A DNA stretch of 64,000 nucleotides from JAFEDN01 sp963795715 (GCA_963795715.1 CAWCIY010000002.1:1984001-2048000); one strand, 5' to 3'. Numbered from the stretch's first letter, positions 17,860 to 28,204 are shown. Translations and numbers: made by a program. The notes: generated from the letters alone by a model not told the origin.

Positions 17860-18459
17860 TCAACTAATTTTCCAAACATCAATCCGAGCAGGAGGACAGT
17901 TACGCCAGATTTTCTGAGAGGCTACTAGAGGATAATGAGTCAGAGCCGCATAATGCGTTTTCCTCCAACTATACGTAAACTGAATATATTTACCTTGCGA
18001 CTTCAGCAGTGTGGTTATTTGCCTGAGGATAGTTTCAGAGATTCCCTTGGAAAAAGCCCGTAATGGCAGACTGGAGATAATCGCGTCAATAGGTCGTAAT
18101 TCGTCCTTCAATAAGGTCTCCAAATAAATCGCACTTCCCTCAATAACACGGACACCCGAAAATTGAAGACGCAATTTTTTAACTAGAACTGAGGAACATT
18201 CTAACACCACCAATTGTTTCGGATTCACACCACTCTGTAATAAAGCGGCGGTCACAACACCTGTCCCTGCACCCAATTCGACAATAATACCCCGCTGGGG
18301 AGTGTGGGTATTGCAATGTGACACCATGGCTTGCGCCAAATACTTCGAACTCGGAGTAATCGCACCCATCGTTTTTGGATTTTTTGTCCAGGCTTTCAAA
18401 AATATCCAAATATCTCTCCGTTTAAACCAAACGGCTACGCTTAACCAAAAATTTATCAT
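17860..18459 (-). CDS. SAM-dependent methyltransferase, PmtA-like
   Basis: A 199-residue class I methyltransferase. The SAM loop is ELGAGTGVVTAAL (~61-73), with the acidic ribose-binding residue in VVLECSS and motif IV IISSLPLRAF. The N-terminal FLKAWTKNPKTMGAITPSSK is the signature of the phospholipid N-methyltransferase (PmtA)/KsgA-like group. In that family the enzyme methylates phosphatidylethanolamine at the inner membrane toward phosphatidylcholine. Other members have unknown substrates, so the activity is likely but unproven. Confidence 0.8.
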   Translation of the reverse strand: MINFWLSVAVWFKRRDIWIFLKAWTKNPKTMGAITPSSKYLAQAMVSHCNTHTPQRGIIVELGAGTGVVTAALLQSGVNPKQLVVLECSSVLVKKLRLQFSGVRVIEGSAIYLETLLKDELRPIDAIISSLPLRAFSKGISETILRQITTLLKSQGKYIQFTYSWRKTHYAALTHYPLVASQKIWRNCPPARIDVWKIS

Positions 18460-18527
18460 CTTTTATGGACTCCATAATAATTCTTCATACAAAAAAAGGG
18501 AAACAGATTCCATTCCGAAATTATACT

Positions 18528-19856
18528 CTAAAATCTAAAAATAGCATCGATATCGAAAGTAGCCTGATTACTTCTAGTGCCATTATCATAAGGTGTATTG
18601 GTAAAAGCAAATTCGTACCGTATTTCTGGCCGTACTTCCACGAACTGGCTGAATTGATGGGTAATACCCAAGGTAAAACTCATATAGTCCGTTGCAAAAC
18701 CGGTCCGCTCACCATTGATATCATCCAGATAATCGGTGCGATATGAAATAAAATCCTTATCTGATACTTTTAATTCGATATAGTTCACGGCTCCAACTTC
18801 CGATGAAAACCCTGGAATAATAGGGCCACAACCACCGCCACCACCATAAGGTTCTATCGGGCCGAAATTACAAGTACCACCCAGGGGAGAATCGAATTGG
18901 TACATATAATAAGTTTCGGTCGATGTGAAGAAACCCGGATTAAAACGGTGCGTCCAGGTGAGGTTAAATTCCTGCAGGTTATCATGGTTACCTTTAAATT
19001 TACCACCATTAAAGGAATCCGCCCCACCCCACAATGAGTCATTATTACTTTTAGAAACCCAACGCAACATGGCCTGCCCGGTAGGAATATGCGCCCCGGA
19101 CGCCCAAGGCGCGACATCATCACCGGCATGCACGCCGAGTAACGCAGTCCATTGGTTATCAAATTTGATTGCAGCATTTACGCCGGTTTGAGTATAGGCG
19201 TCAAAAGTAAACATGAGCGAATGGGTAAAAAGATAATTCTGCGGCGCCAACTGCGCTTCAATATCCGGAGGTGAAATATACCGCCCCACCGTGACCACCA
19301 TACCTTGTGCAATATCTGGAAAATAGATCTGAGTATAAGCTTCCACCGGGTCGTAGCCATATAAATGATTGTGTTGCAGTAATTGATCGCTGAAAATTCC
19401 TTGCGCGGTGGTAAAGCGGTAATCAATCCCAAATAAATTAGAGACCCGGAAGCCCCAATCGAAATGATCAGTCTGGACAGTATTGGGAACACGTTCTATG
19501 CGTAGCACCAATTGATCCAACTCGAACCGATTGGGAACAATATTATATGATAACGGCGCGTTGGAATTTTTCGAAGTACTAAAATTAAATGAAGGGTTGA
19601 CCCAGCCATAAATGCGGATATCATTATTTTTTAGGAGAGGAAATTCATTCCAGAGTATTCGAGTCAATGGGTAGATCGGGTCAGTATTGGGCACTCCGAT
19701 GGTAGGCCCCAAATATTCAGCACTGGGAAAGATGCTATCGAACGGCGCCGGAAAAGCTCGACGATCCGGTGTGCTATTATCGGCGGCGTTGGACGGTAAC
19801 GGAACCAAGACAATGACTCCCCACAACACCAGGTGTAATAAACGACAGTTGTTCAA
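18528..19856 (-). CDS. outer-membrane beta-barrel protein (BBP2/OmpL-like)
   Basis: A ~442-residue exported protein. A TTG at 19856 is preferred as start because GGAGG lies 4 nt upstream and the signal peptide then begins NNCRLLHLVLWG; an ATG at 19877 has no ribosome site. The signal ends near PSNAADN. The mature chain is made of alternating strands with aromatic girdles (RIYGWVNPSFNFST, DYMSFTLGITHQF, VEVRPEIRYEFAF), a Gly-rich loop (YGGGGGCG) and a terminal Phe (IFRF) as required by the BAM machinery. It fits the putative porin-2 (BBP2) family. Transport substrate unknown. Confidence 0.82.
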   Translation of the reverse strand: MNNCRLLHLVLWGVIVLVPLPSNAADNSTPDRRAFPAPFDSIFPSAEYLGPTIGVPNTDPIYPLTRILWNEFPLLKNNDIRIYGWVNPSFNFSTSKNSNAPLSYNIVPNRFELDQLVLRIERVPNTVQTDHFDWGFRVSNLFGIDYRFTTAQGIFSDQLLQHNHLYGYDPVEAYTQIYFPDIAQGMVVTVGRYISPPDIEAQLAPQNYLFTHSLMFTFDAYTQTGVNAAIKFDNQWTALLGVHAGDDVAPWASGAHIPTGQAMLRWVSKSNNDSLWGGADSFNGGKFKGNHDNLQEFNLTWTHRFNPGFFTSTETYYMYQFDSPLGGTCNFGPIEPYGGGGGCGPIIPGFSSEVGAVNYIELKVSDKDFISYRTDYLDDINGERTGFATDYMSFTLGITHQFSQFVEVRPEIRYEFAFTNTPYDNGTRSNQATFDIDAIFRF

Positions 19857-20071
19857 GTCACCTCCGACAGAATCCATTCAGAAGCAAATGTTCATTGAAG
19901 ATGCAATTAAATCATTTTTTGAGTCTTGAGGCAAAATTTGGAGGGGGAAGTATGGGAACAAAAAATCTGTCAACGCAAAGTAAAAGCATCCGTATTTCCT
20001 GTCAAGTGCTAACACATCTAAGAGCCAGCCTTGACCAACACAGTTTCCCTTATCACGGCCACTAAGCTAAC

Positions 20072-23056
20072 TTAGCCGAAGTGAGTGAGATCCATAGTAC
20101 CCTTATATTCCGTCATTCTACGATTACACCACAATGCAAATTTAGATGTAGATGTTTTAGGTGTTGGTTCTGTTTTATGCTCTTTTGGAAGAATGCGATC
20201 CTTTTGCATTAGCATCAACTCAGTATACGAAGGAAAATCCAAACCAAATTTTGCAAGTTTTTCTCGAATTGATTGATACAGTTCCGACGTTGACTGTGTT
20301 TGCCATTCAAAAATTATAAATCGAACCATCTTTAACTCGAATAGAGAATGTATGGTGGTGGAAAACAAAGTTTTTATGTTGTAAACAGGTTGCAGCTTCA
20401 TTTCCGGTGTGGGAAAGAAAAAATGCCCTGGACCGTCACTCTCAACGCCTAGCTCAACCACTATTGATTTTTCTTCACTATCTAATCCAGATTTTCGAAT
20501 TTCATAACTTCTAACGCAATCTACCGGTTTAGTCGCTACGCGTTTTTCTTCTTTAACATCCAAACAACTTATATTTTTCGCATAAGAAAAATATTGATCG
20601 AAAAAAGTGTTTACTTCCGTTTGAAACGCTGAACAAGTAGTTTTGACAGGTTTATTTTCTAGGTGAGATTGCAGTTGTTTAAACAGTTTACCATTATCAT
20701 TACTTTTTTTATAAATATCATGAAAATAAACCAGAGCGAAAAAACAATTTTTGATTACGCGGTTCCGGGATTGATACAGAGAAAAATCTTTGGTAATGAT
20801 ATCAGTAATTAATTGCGTGAGTTGTTTTTCTAATTTGGGGTCGGTAAAGAAATGATAATAATTATCTAACTCGGCAAGATGATAACATAATTGGATGGAG
20901 CCATCTAATTCAGTGTAAAACGTCCACCACCGTTCTAAGGTGTAAGTAATAATCGATTGAATAAATTCTCTTACTCCCGGTTGAAGGTAACTGAGCGCTG
21001 TGACTGAATCTAGCAGCATAACCAGCTTCCACGAGATAAATGTGGGTAGCCGGGATAGAATCAATTTAAAAACTTTCTGAAATTGACCTGCTAACTCCGA
21101 ATTTTTACTATAAAGTCTAAATTGACTGATACCGTTTAATATCGCCATTAAGCTCCAATTTTTAAAATACTCTGTTTCAGCTCTGATGTTCACGGTTTTT
21201 AATAAAAACAGTAATTGTTCATGTAAGAAATCAATACACTCAGGGGCGGATTTTATAATCAATGTTTTTGCTAACTCACCGGCAATGACCACTAATTCCG
21301 CTAATTGGTCAGTCGGCATAGATGTGGTTTTGATGGTGTTGATCAGTTTTCTCAGTTCCTTTTTTGGAAAAAGGTTATTTTTCATTTGAAATGATGGAAT
21401 CTTTATCGATTCGAATTTAGATTCAGAATTCTTTTCTTCAGTCATCCCTAATTCAGATCTAAGCCTATCTATATTAGAGATATGCGATAGCCATATAGGA
21501 GGAGGGTCGCCAAAGAAAAACTTCTGTGAATCGATGACATTGCGTAGTGAGTTTTTATGATATCGTTGACGTGTTTCTGAAGTGGAATTTAGTAGTTGAT
21601 TTAAATGCCAACTTAATAATTGCTGATGTGCTTCTTTAGAACCATATTCCGCCGCGGCTCGATAATGGTCAGCCGCCATCTCTAGGTTATTTAACAGATG
21701 CTTGGCAATGCTCGCCGATAATAATTGCAGTTCAGCCGGGGATATTTCGCTGTCTTTAGAAAGTTCTTGCAGTTTATCATAATATGTTTGAATTTCAGTC
21801 AAATCAGGACGCTGGCCTTGAGGTAAGGGTCCGTATCTTAGGATATTGCCATTTTCACTTTTGACTTCAAATAGTTTTAATTGAATATATAAACACTGCG
21901 CCATGGATGAAATCTGTGGCGCTTGAGACAACAAAGATAAGCAGAGTTCGCGATTTTTTAGAGCATCTTGCTGTGACAAGAGTATGGCGTAATTTTCGTA
22001 GGAAGGAAAATGTTTCAGATCAACAGCAATTTGATATAATTTTAATGCTTCAACGATGTCCTGTTTAACCTCTTCTTTGCCTTCGGCATATAGAGTAGCT
22101 AAATCGTGAGCTGCTTCCGGAAATCGGCCTTCTATGGCGGATTTATAATGCTTTTCGGCGAGTTTGATATCTTTTGCAATATCCGGCAAGCCCTCACCTT
22201 GGTAAAGTCTAGCTAAGCAGTAATGGGTTCTAGGCGTAGGTTTGAGCTTTATGGATGTATTAAACAACTTCAAACCCTTTTGAAAATTTCGTTCCAGACT
22301 ATCAGGCAGGGTGTAATAATGGGCTTCAGCACTCATCAAATCCGCAACATCTATTTTCTGAACATGTTTGGCTTGTTTAATACAATTTTTAGCTTCGGTA
22401 AACTCGAGATTATTTAAATGGTGTTGAATTAATAGAATATGGGCGTGAGGAAAAACTTGACTAGCCATGGAAAGCAAGCAAGTGATAAAAATGTCGGGGC
22501 AAGCAACTTCCAATTGTCCCAGGCTGACCAACTGCGCCAAAGCTATAAAAGTGAGAGATTTGTGGCCGAGTGGACGATCTATGGAATCCATTATTTTTTC
22601 TTCCACAGCAACGATTTGTTTTAATTTTTCATAATCTTTAGATGCAAATAATTTTCCTATCAAATCTACGTAAATGTCTTCCCGCGGATCTAATTTGTAG
22701 GCTTGCTCATATTCTTTGAGTGCTTGTTCTGGAAAAATCTCCAGTTCATCGAGGCAACAAGCATGATTATACAATGCGTTAGCTAGAGGCATTTCTAAGC
22801 CGACTATAGTAAAAGAAAAATTTTTATCTTCATTAAATGGCTCTATTATCTTTTGCCATAATGCCGCGGATTCGCTATATTTCTTTTCAGAAAAGAGTTC
22901 AGCGGCTTCGGTCTGCATTAAATTGCAGTTTTCAAGTAAATTTTTTATATGTAATTTTTGCTCCGGTGAAACAATCGTTTTTACCGGTTGTGCAGATTGC
23001 ACTCTTTTTGATTTTTTCTTTTTCTTCTTTCTATTCAAACTATCCACTAAACGCAT
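20072..23056 (-). CDS. TPR-repeat protein with C-terminal RAP-like domain
   Basis: A 994-residue protein. A basic Lys/Arg stretch opens it (residues 10-20). TPR/Sel1-like repeats fill ~30-480 (SALWQKIIEP, ALKEYEQAYKLDP, AEKHYKSAIEGRFPEAAHDLA, ALKLYQIAVDLKHFPSYENYA). Residues ~560-830 are helical repeats of a different type (NWSLMAILNGISQFRLYS, WKLVMLLDSVTALSYL, KNCFFALVYFHDIY), resembling those that precede RAP domains. Residues ~862-925 contain VELGVESDGPGHFFF and MVRFIIFEW, matching the RAP core (E-x-D-G-P-x-H, then a late hydrophobic strand ending in E-W). RAP domains are known mainly from eukaryotic organellar RNA-binding proteins. Host-directed function is inference. Confidence 0.7.
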   Translation of the reverse strand: MRLVDSLNRKKKKKKSKRVQSAQPVKTIVSPEQKLHIKNLLENCNLMQTEAAELFSEKKYSESAALWQKIIEPFNEDKNFSFTIVGLEMPLANALYNHACCLDELEIFPEQALKEYEQAYKLDPREDIYVDLIGKLFASKDYEKLKQIVAVEEKIMDSIDRPLGHKSLTFIALAQLVSLGQLEVACPDIFITCLLSMASQVFPHAHILLIQHHLNNLEFTEAKNCIKQAKHVQKIDVADLMSAEAHYYTLPDSLERNFQKGLKLFNTSIKLKPTPRTHYCLARLYQGEGLPDIAKDIKLAEKHYKSAIEGRFPEAAHDLATLYAEGKEEVKQDIVEALKLYQIAVDLKHFPSYENYAILLSQQDALKNRELCLSLLSQAPQISSMAQCLYIQLKLFEVKSENGNILRYGPLPQGQRPDLTEIQTYYDKLQELSKDSEISPAELQLLSASIAKHLLNNLEMAADHYRAAAEYGSKEAHQQLLSWHLNQLLNSTSETRQRYHKNSLRNVIDSQKFFFGDPPPIWLSHISNIDRLRSELGMTEEKNSESKFESIKIPSFQMKNNLFPKKELRKLINTIKTTSMPTDQLAELVVIAGELAKTLIIKSAPECIDFLHEQLLFLLKTVNIRAETEYFKNWSLMAILNGISQFRLYSKNSELAGQFQKVFKLILSRLPTFISWKLVMLLDSVTALSYLQPGVREFIQSIITYTLERWWTFYTELDGSIQLCYHLAELDNYYHFFTDPKLEKQLTQLITDIITKDFSLYQSRNRVIKNCFFALVYFHDIYKKSNDNGKLFKQLQSHLENKPVKTTCSAFQTEVNTFFDQYFSYAKNISCLDVKEEKRVATKPVDCVRSYEIRKSGLDSEEKSIVVELGVESDGPGHFFFPTPEMKLQPVYNIKTLFSTTIHSLFELKMVRFIIFEWQTQSTSELYQSIREKLAKFGLDFPSYTELMLMQKDRILPKEHKTEPTPKTSTSKFALWCNRRMTEYKGTMDLTHFG

Positions 23057-23116
23057 ACATCCCTCAGCTTGAGCTATACCTTTGGCTGAAAATTTTATGG
23101 GTTTAGCTCAATCTTG

Positions 23117-23437
23117 TCAATCTAATAAGAAGCAATCCGTCATCCCGGGTCCCGGATCAAGTTCGGTAGCTCTTTGGACGCGATCGTACAACTCATCGAC
23201 CTTGTTTGTCTCCATCTGCAGATTTATGCCTCTGCCAAAAGGCACTTCCAACGGACCTGATATCCATGTTCTGTCAGTTCCGCTCATGGAATCCTTGCGT
23301 ATTTCATCCAGCATGATTCGTGAGCCTTGACGTTCGAGCATAGCGAACCCATCATCTTCACGCTGATATTGAATACTGAAGCCAAGAATCTTGGTGTAAA
23401 AAAGGAGACTCGTTTTAATATTGGAGCAACAAATCAT
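23117..23437 (-). CDS. VOC-family (glyoxalase/bleomycin-resistance-like) protein, possibly degraded
   Basis: 106 residues of one VOC unit pair: NIKTSLLFYTKILGFSIQYQ, FAMLERQGSRIMLDE and GRGINLQMETNKVDELYDRV follow the beta-alpha-beta-beta-beta pattern of bleomycin-resistance-like proteins. The usual N-terminal strand with its metal His is replaced by MICC, and the last strand after TELDPGPG ends early, so both ends look eroded compared with the ~120-130-residue family. It may be a pseudogene. Confidence 0.65.
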   Translation of the reverse strand: MICCSNIKTSLLFYTKILGFSIQYQREDDGFAMLERQGSRIMLDEIRKDSMSGTDRTWISGPLEVPFGRGINLQMETNKVDELYDRVQRATELDPGPGMTDCFLLD

Positions 23438-23948
23438 TATGATAATGCAGACAGTGGTGTCAAAGCCAAGAGATTTTTTTTTAAAAAAATTTTTATAATT
23501 TCAGATTTCCTTAATATTTGTTTTCTAATATGTACATGCCTCCAGAAAAATTTAGACCATAAGAGTAAACATTCCAAGGACATAAAATTTAAAAAATGAA
23601 TAAAACAATATAAACCTGGAGGCTTGACTTCATTATTGTCAAAAGCTGCTTCATTAGCGCCCAGTATTCTACTATTAGTCTGAAAATTTCAGACTTGATC
23701 TCTTCTTCCAGTTTGCAGTACAATTTACCCAGTGTGACATTAGGAGAGCAACAACGCGATGAAGCGATCATTACCTACCGATTCGTCACCACTGCAAGAA
23801 AAAGTTAGTCTGCCGATGGAGCAGTTTTGTTTTGGAGAAACCCGCCCCGTTAATCTAAACACATGAAACGCTTCCTGACCACTGGCAATAACTTATTTTT
23901 TAAAAGTCGTGTTTAGAGATTTCTCGATTAATGATGGGCTTAATCAAC
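23438..23948. other. 511-bp gene-poor region
   Basis: No gene was recognised. A plus-strand open stretch near 23690-23807 (containing SSSLQYNLPSVTLGEQQRDE) has no start and no family and may be a remnant. The rest is AT-rich with frequent stops. Confidence 0.35.
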
Positions 23949-25325
23949 CTATGGGCGGGCAGATAAACTGCTCGTCACACAATCCCGGTAAGCTTGATCG
24001 CCAAACTGTAGGTGATATTGATAAAGCTCATGGTATAATAGTTGAAAAAGCTGAGGATAGTGACTCAACTGCTCATTGATATGAGCGTCTTTTTCCATGA
24101 CCTGAATATATTCATGTGCATGCCCATAAAGGTGTTCAGTTTTTCTTAAAAAATATAATGAATCATATAATACTGCCCGCATTTTTTCTTGAGGATTTTC
24201 CACAGAATTACAAACAAAAAGGTACAGCTGACCGGAATCAGTGAGCTTAGTAATTTTTTTAAGAAACAATTTTAGACCGTATGGATTATTGGAATTGCTA
24301 GGGTCAAGAGTAACTGGACGGAGAATATTAAGTTGTTTATCTATATATCCTTTGTTAATCAACAATTCTACATAATTAAGCTTAAAACAAAAATCAATGA
24401 TAGACGGCTTATAATTTATTGAAAATTTATTTAATCTAATAACATCAGGGTGGTTAAAATTTGAGTTATCCAATAATAATAAAAGTTTGTTTACTCGATT
24501 TTCACCATTAGAAAATGCTTTCTTGATTTCATTCAATTGCATTTTATTTGAAAAGGGAAACGCTTTCCCATCGGCTCGCTTAGCTTTTTGATGCTGCGCA
24601 GCAATATGGCCATGATGTAATTCATGCCTTGTCTTCGTATTAAAAAAATCAGGAGAACTTATTAAATTAGTTGAAAGCTTTAATTCATTATTGACATAGT
24701 CATATTGACCTAAGGTTAACATTTCTTCAGATCCAATCGAGTAGGACCATTCTGAGGGAGTAAAAAATCGAATGGCATTAAGCTGTCCCGCGAGTGATAA
24801 CATTTTACACTGATTGAGTGGCTCATCCTTTAAATTTTCTAAGTGATCTTTCAAAAATTTTCGATTTTTAGTCCATAATGATTTATCCTTTTTATAAATT
24901 TTTTTAGCGTCATCGGAACATAATAACTTTACGGGTTTCCCCAAATCAAGAGTGCTATTACACACTTTCTTTTTTACGTGAGACGGTTTTTTAACAGAAT
25001 AAGTAACATGGTCCGTTGATGAAGGGAAACTTATATCAGCGCTGATTAAATTCTCGCTATCTGTAGTTTCTTTTGAAGTCTGGCTAGCCTGTAAAACATT
25101 TATCAACAAATTTAAAGTTAATAGAAAAAACCATGAATTGGCTCGAGTTAAATTAAGGATGGGGATGATGATTTCTTGAGATTCAGTAGAACTTAATAAA
25201 CGCTCCTTAGGTTGAAAGCCTTTAAACGGTTTAGATTTCGATTCAGAAAAGCGCTTAAATTCTTCAAAACGATAATTTTCATGTTTTCTCATTTGATTAC
25301 GGCTTTGCCTAAAATCACTTGGCAT
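23949..25325 (-). CDS. putative zincin-type metalloprotease, effector candidate
   Basis: A 458-residue protein without recognised family. A hydrophobic segment at ~51-80 (IIIPILNLTRANSWFFLLTL) may anchor or export it. Residues 234-238 are HELHH inside NTKTRHELHHGHIAAQHQ, an exact HExxH zinc-metallopeptidase signature on a predicted helix. The third ligand is not certain; Glu or His residues of HLYGHAHEYIQVMEKD (~390-405) are candidates. The C-terminal third is helical. Base composition is AT-rich and the gene stands alone. Activity is inferred from the motif only. Confidence 0.6.
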   Translation of the reverse strand: MPSDFRQSRNQMRKHENYRFEEFKRFSESKSKPFKGFQPKERLLSSTESQEIIIPILNLTRANSWFFLLTLNLLINVLQASQTSKETTDSENLISADISFPSSTDHVTYSVKKPSHVKKKVCNSTLDLGKPVKLLCSDDAKKIYKKDKSLWTKNRKFLKDHLENLKDEPLNQCKMLSLAGQLNAIRFFTPSEWSYSIGSEEMLTLGQYDYVNNELKLSTNLISSPDFFNTKTRHELHHGHIAAQHQKAKRADGKAFPFSNKMQLNEIKKAFSNGENRVNKLLLLLDNSNFNHPDVIRLNKFSINYKPSIIDFCFKLNYVELLINKGYIDKQLNILRPVTLDPSNSNNPYGLKLFLKKITKLTDSGQLYLFVCNSVENPQEKMRAVLYDSLYFLRKTEHLYGHAHEYIQVMEKDAHINEQLSHYPQLFQLLYHELYQYHLQFGDQAYRDCVTSSLSARP

Positions 25326-25519
25326 GTTTGTCCTTTCTTTAGGGTTTTTTATTATAGCTTGATCAATATCAATTTTACATTGTTCTTTTCGAAAATTTTT
25401 TCAAATGTTCGTATAAAGACGTTGTTTTAGAGAAAGAATAGTAAGAATACTTGCTGCTGTCAATAAATTTTTTAAATAGTTCTTGATTTTCATTTAAATC
25501 TTTATCAAAGATTGATGGT

Positions 25520-26710
25520 TCAATCACAATAGTACCTCACCAAATGGATGCCTTTTAAAAGGACCCCACCTAAAGTATAGATAAAAACCAACCAAGCCAA
25601 AGAATACAGGGTGCCATTATAAAATATACTGGCTGAGGCGCTTCCAATCACGCCAAACCATCCCATTAAAAAAGAAAATAAGGCCACTCGAATCCCCATG
25701 GGTTGTTCAGAAGATTCTATAACTAAACGATTTAATGGGGCTAGAGATAACCCTCCTCCAAATTGAAAAATCATCAAGCTGATAACAATGAAAAATAACC
25801 GCGTAGGCCAGATATAAGAACTAATAACTGAAATAGTTGCACCCAACAATATCACCGGTAACGCAATTTTAAGAGTGCCTTCAATGCCCTTGTTATCAAT
25901 AAGAAATTTTATAAACCAAGTTCCCATGATATAACTTCCCAACAGTATGACTTGAATAATACCAAACCATACTGGGGTTAAATGGAAATCACGGATTATT
26001 AATAATGGGCCAATCACTATCCATACGATTAGCGCAGCGAAAAGAAAACAAAAAGAACCAATATTAATCAAGAAACGACTATTGCAAATAACTTGCCAAT
26101 AATCTTTGAAAACTTTATTTATTTTTAATTTTGATCTGTTTTCTGGATGTAAGCTTTCAGGCATCCAACGCTTTAACATCAAAACTATAATTGCGCCCCA
26201 AATCGCCAAGATGACAAACAACCACCGCCAGCTGGCAAACAGTAATAGAATTCCACCAAATAAAGGCCCAAATGCAGGGGCCAAAACCGCGACCCCACCC
26301 ATCCAAGCCAAAGTTTTAACGGCCCGTTCAGAATCTAAAAGTTCATGAATACTGGCATAACCAGCAACGATAATGGCGCAAACGACCATACCTTGAAAAA
26401 ACCTAGCGATGATCATCATCGTAATACTATCAACAATAGCGCATAAAAAGCTGGCCGCCACGAATAATATACCGCTGTATAAAAGCACCGGCCGTCGGCC
26501 AAAACGATCAGAAATCGGTCCTAAAATTAATTGCAATGAAGCACTGCCAACAAACCATGCTGTCAAAGTGGTTTGAGCTAATGAAGAAGAAATTTTTAAA
26601 TCGTTCATGATACTTGGTAAGGCAGGTAAATATAAATCATTAGATAAATATGCAGCCATTTCATAAAAAACTAATAATAAAGGGTAAATAAAGAAAAGAC
26701 GTTTCTGCAT
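25520..26710 (-). CDS. Bcr/CflA-family drug-efflux MFS transporter
   Basis: A 396-residue, 12-helix inner-membrane exporter of the DHA1 Bcr/CflA type. The N-terminal helix has SNDLYLPALPSIMNDL and the first loop GPISDRFGRRPVLLYSG. Motif C (GVAVLAPAFGPLFGGILL) marks an antiporter. The start is set at the ATG at 26710 (MQKRLFFIYPLLL); a TTG at 26758 would add 16 polar residues. Substrate unknown. Confidence 0.9.
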   Translation of the reverse strand: MQKRLFFIYPLLLVFYEMAAYLSNDLYLPALPSIMNDLKISSSLAQTTLTAWFVGSASLQLILGPISDRFGRRPVLLYSGILFVAASFLCAIVDSITMMIIARFFQGMVVCAIIVAGYASIHELLDSERAVKTLAWMGGVAVLAPAFGPLFGGILLLFASWRWLFVILAIWGAIIVLMLKRWMPESLHPENRSKLKINKVFKDYWQVICNSRFLINIGSFCFLFAALIVWIVIGPLLIIRDFHLTPVWFGIIQVILLGSYIMGTWFIKFLIDNKGIEGTLKIALPVILLGATISVISSYIWPTRLFFIVISLMIFQFGGGLSLAPLNRLVIESSEQPMGIRVALFSFLMGWFGVIGSASASIFYNGTLYSLAWLVFIYTLGGVLLKGIHLVRYYCD

Positions 26711-26932
26711 ATCAATAATCTTATTTTCGTGCAACCTGTTCTTGAAATATTTTTCCAAATCTTAAATGGAAGAGAGAACACAGCCCCTAATTCCAGATTA
26801 GATAAGAGACAATTGTAACGTAATTCATCACATATAATCAAATTAAGTATTAATCCCATGATGAAATGGTATTATAGCCTGAATTCTGTAAAGATAGCGG
26901 GGGCTAATGGGTGACCCTAAACTTACTGATCG

Positions 26933-27517
26933 CTAATTTGTCAAAGATTGAAGAATATTGCTTTCAGGTTTTTCCTTACTTTTATTATTGACAGATGCAA
27001 AAAAAGATATTTTGGATTCACCGAGTGCCGTCACCATCTCGATATGATCATTGGAGGTTAGATATCCTAATGTTATAACCCAGAGGTCTTTCAATAAATA
27101 AGTATGGTCCTGGATCAATATATTATGAGCTGATTGAATGATTGCTCCAAATCCCTGCAACTGGTCAATCATATGATTTGGTATTTCAACTTTTGCGTCA
27201 TCGGGCAGCGCTATGTTGCAAGGGAAATTGGGATCGGTGGGGAAAGTGAGATCTGGAATTTGGCCAATTCCCAAATAAAATTCTCGCACGATAGCCCCAA
27301 TATTCTCGACGTTACTATTTATTTTGAGACGAGAGCGTGCATGTAACATCGAACTACTAAAATAATTAGATAATGAAATAGTCCCTTTTTTATTTTGTAT
27401 TTTACATGTTGTAAAATAGTCTAAAAATAATGTTAATATCTCTGTATTGAAAAACACTATACTTTGTGTCTTTTGAATCCAACCTCCCCCCCACGTTTCT
27501 AAAAATTCTACTCGCAT
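26933..27517 (-). CDS. hypothetical protein
   Basis: A 194-residue protein that was not recognised. It has no signal peptide or membrane helix. It contains FYLGIGQIPDLTFPTDPNF and VEIPNHMIDQLQGFGAIIQSA, the latter a likely amphipathic helix. A long continuous frame with protein-like composition supports a real gene. Confidence 0.55.
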   Translation of the reverse strand: MRVEFLETWGGGWIQKTQSIVFFNTEILTLFLDYFTTCKIQNKKGTISLSNYFSSSMLHARSRLKINSNVENIGAIVREFYLGIGQIPDLTFPTDPNFPCNIALPDDAKVEIPNHMIDQLQGFGAIIQSAHNILIQDHTYLLKDLWVITLGYLTSNDHIEMVTALGESKISFFASVNNKSKEKPESNILQSLTN

Positions 27518-27670
27518 GTCTATAATCTCAAATTAAAAAAAGAGGACCATTGTAACAATTCTTAAATTGGAAGTACAGGTTTTGTATTGGGCCACCACAT
27601 ATTGCACTGCTAATGATCATAAAAAAACCCATACAGAGTGCAGAAAAAGCAAACTTAACTTTATATTTAT

Positions 27671-28195
27671 TCATGAGGAAGCTTCAAGTTTTAATAAATA
27701 GGCTTTTTTATCGAGACCACCACCAAAACCGACTAAATGGCCGTTACTGCCAATGACACGATGACAAGGGATAATGATGGGAATAGGATTCTGGCCATTG
27801 GCCATGCCCACCGCTCTGGCTTTATTTTTATCGCCAATTTTTTCGGCCTGCTCGCCATAAGAAATCGTTTGCGCATAAGGGATTTTGAGTAACTCATTCC
27901 ATACTTGAATCTGAAAATCTGTTCCTTGAATCACCAGTGGTAAATCAAATTTTTTTCTTTTACCCTGGAAATATTCGGATAATTGGTTCTTGGTACTTAA
28001 AATGGTGGGTTCACGAGGAGATCGAATCAGATGACTGAGAATTTTTTCGTACGCAGTCATTTTGAAATCACCATTCCACAGAATAGTGTGTAGCCCCTGT
28101 GGTGAAGTCACAATGATTAAATCTCCAACCGGAGAAGCCATTTTATCATAGGTAGCATCTGACGGTAAAAATTTCATTCCGCGGATTTTTTTCAT
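27671..28195 (-). CDS. ogt: methylated-DNA--protein-cysteine methyltransferase
   Basis: A 174-residue suicide repair protein that transfers the methyl group of O6-methylguanine to its own cysteine. The active site IIIPCHRVIGSNG is intact and preceded by the minor-groove helix (ARAVGMANGQNP), with the closing LVGFGGGLDKKAYLLKLE. It lies 10 bp downstream of ada-alkA on the same strand, forming an alkylation-repair operon. Confidence 0.95.
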   Translation of the reverse strand: MKKIRGMKFLPSDATYDKMASPVGDLIIVTSPQGLHTILWNGDFKMTAYEKILSHLIRSPREPTILSTKNQLSEYFQGKRKKFDLPLVIQGTDFQIQVWNELLKIPYAQTISYGEQAEKIGDKNKARAVGMANGQNPIPIIIPCHRVIGSNGHLVGFGGGLDKKAYLLKLEASS

Positions 28196-28204
28196 ATCAT
28201 TTCC

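Noticed and set aside
18854..19492. Extra minus-strand frames inside the outer-membrane barrel gene
   Set aside because: Out-of-frame shadows of the barrel gene.
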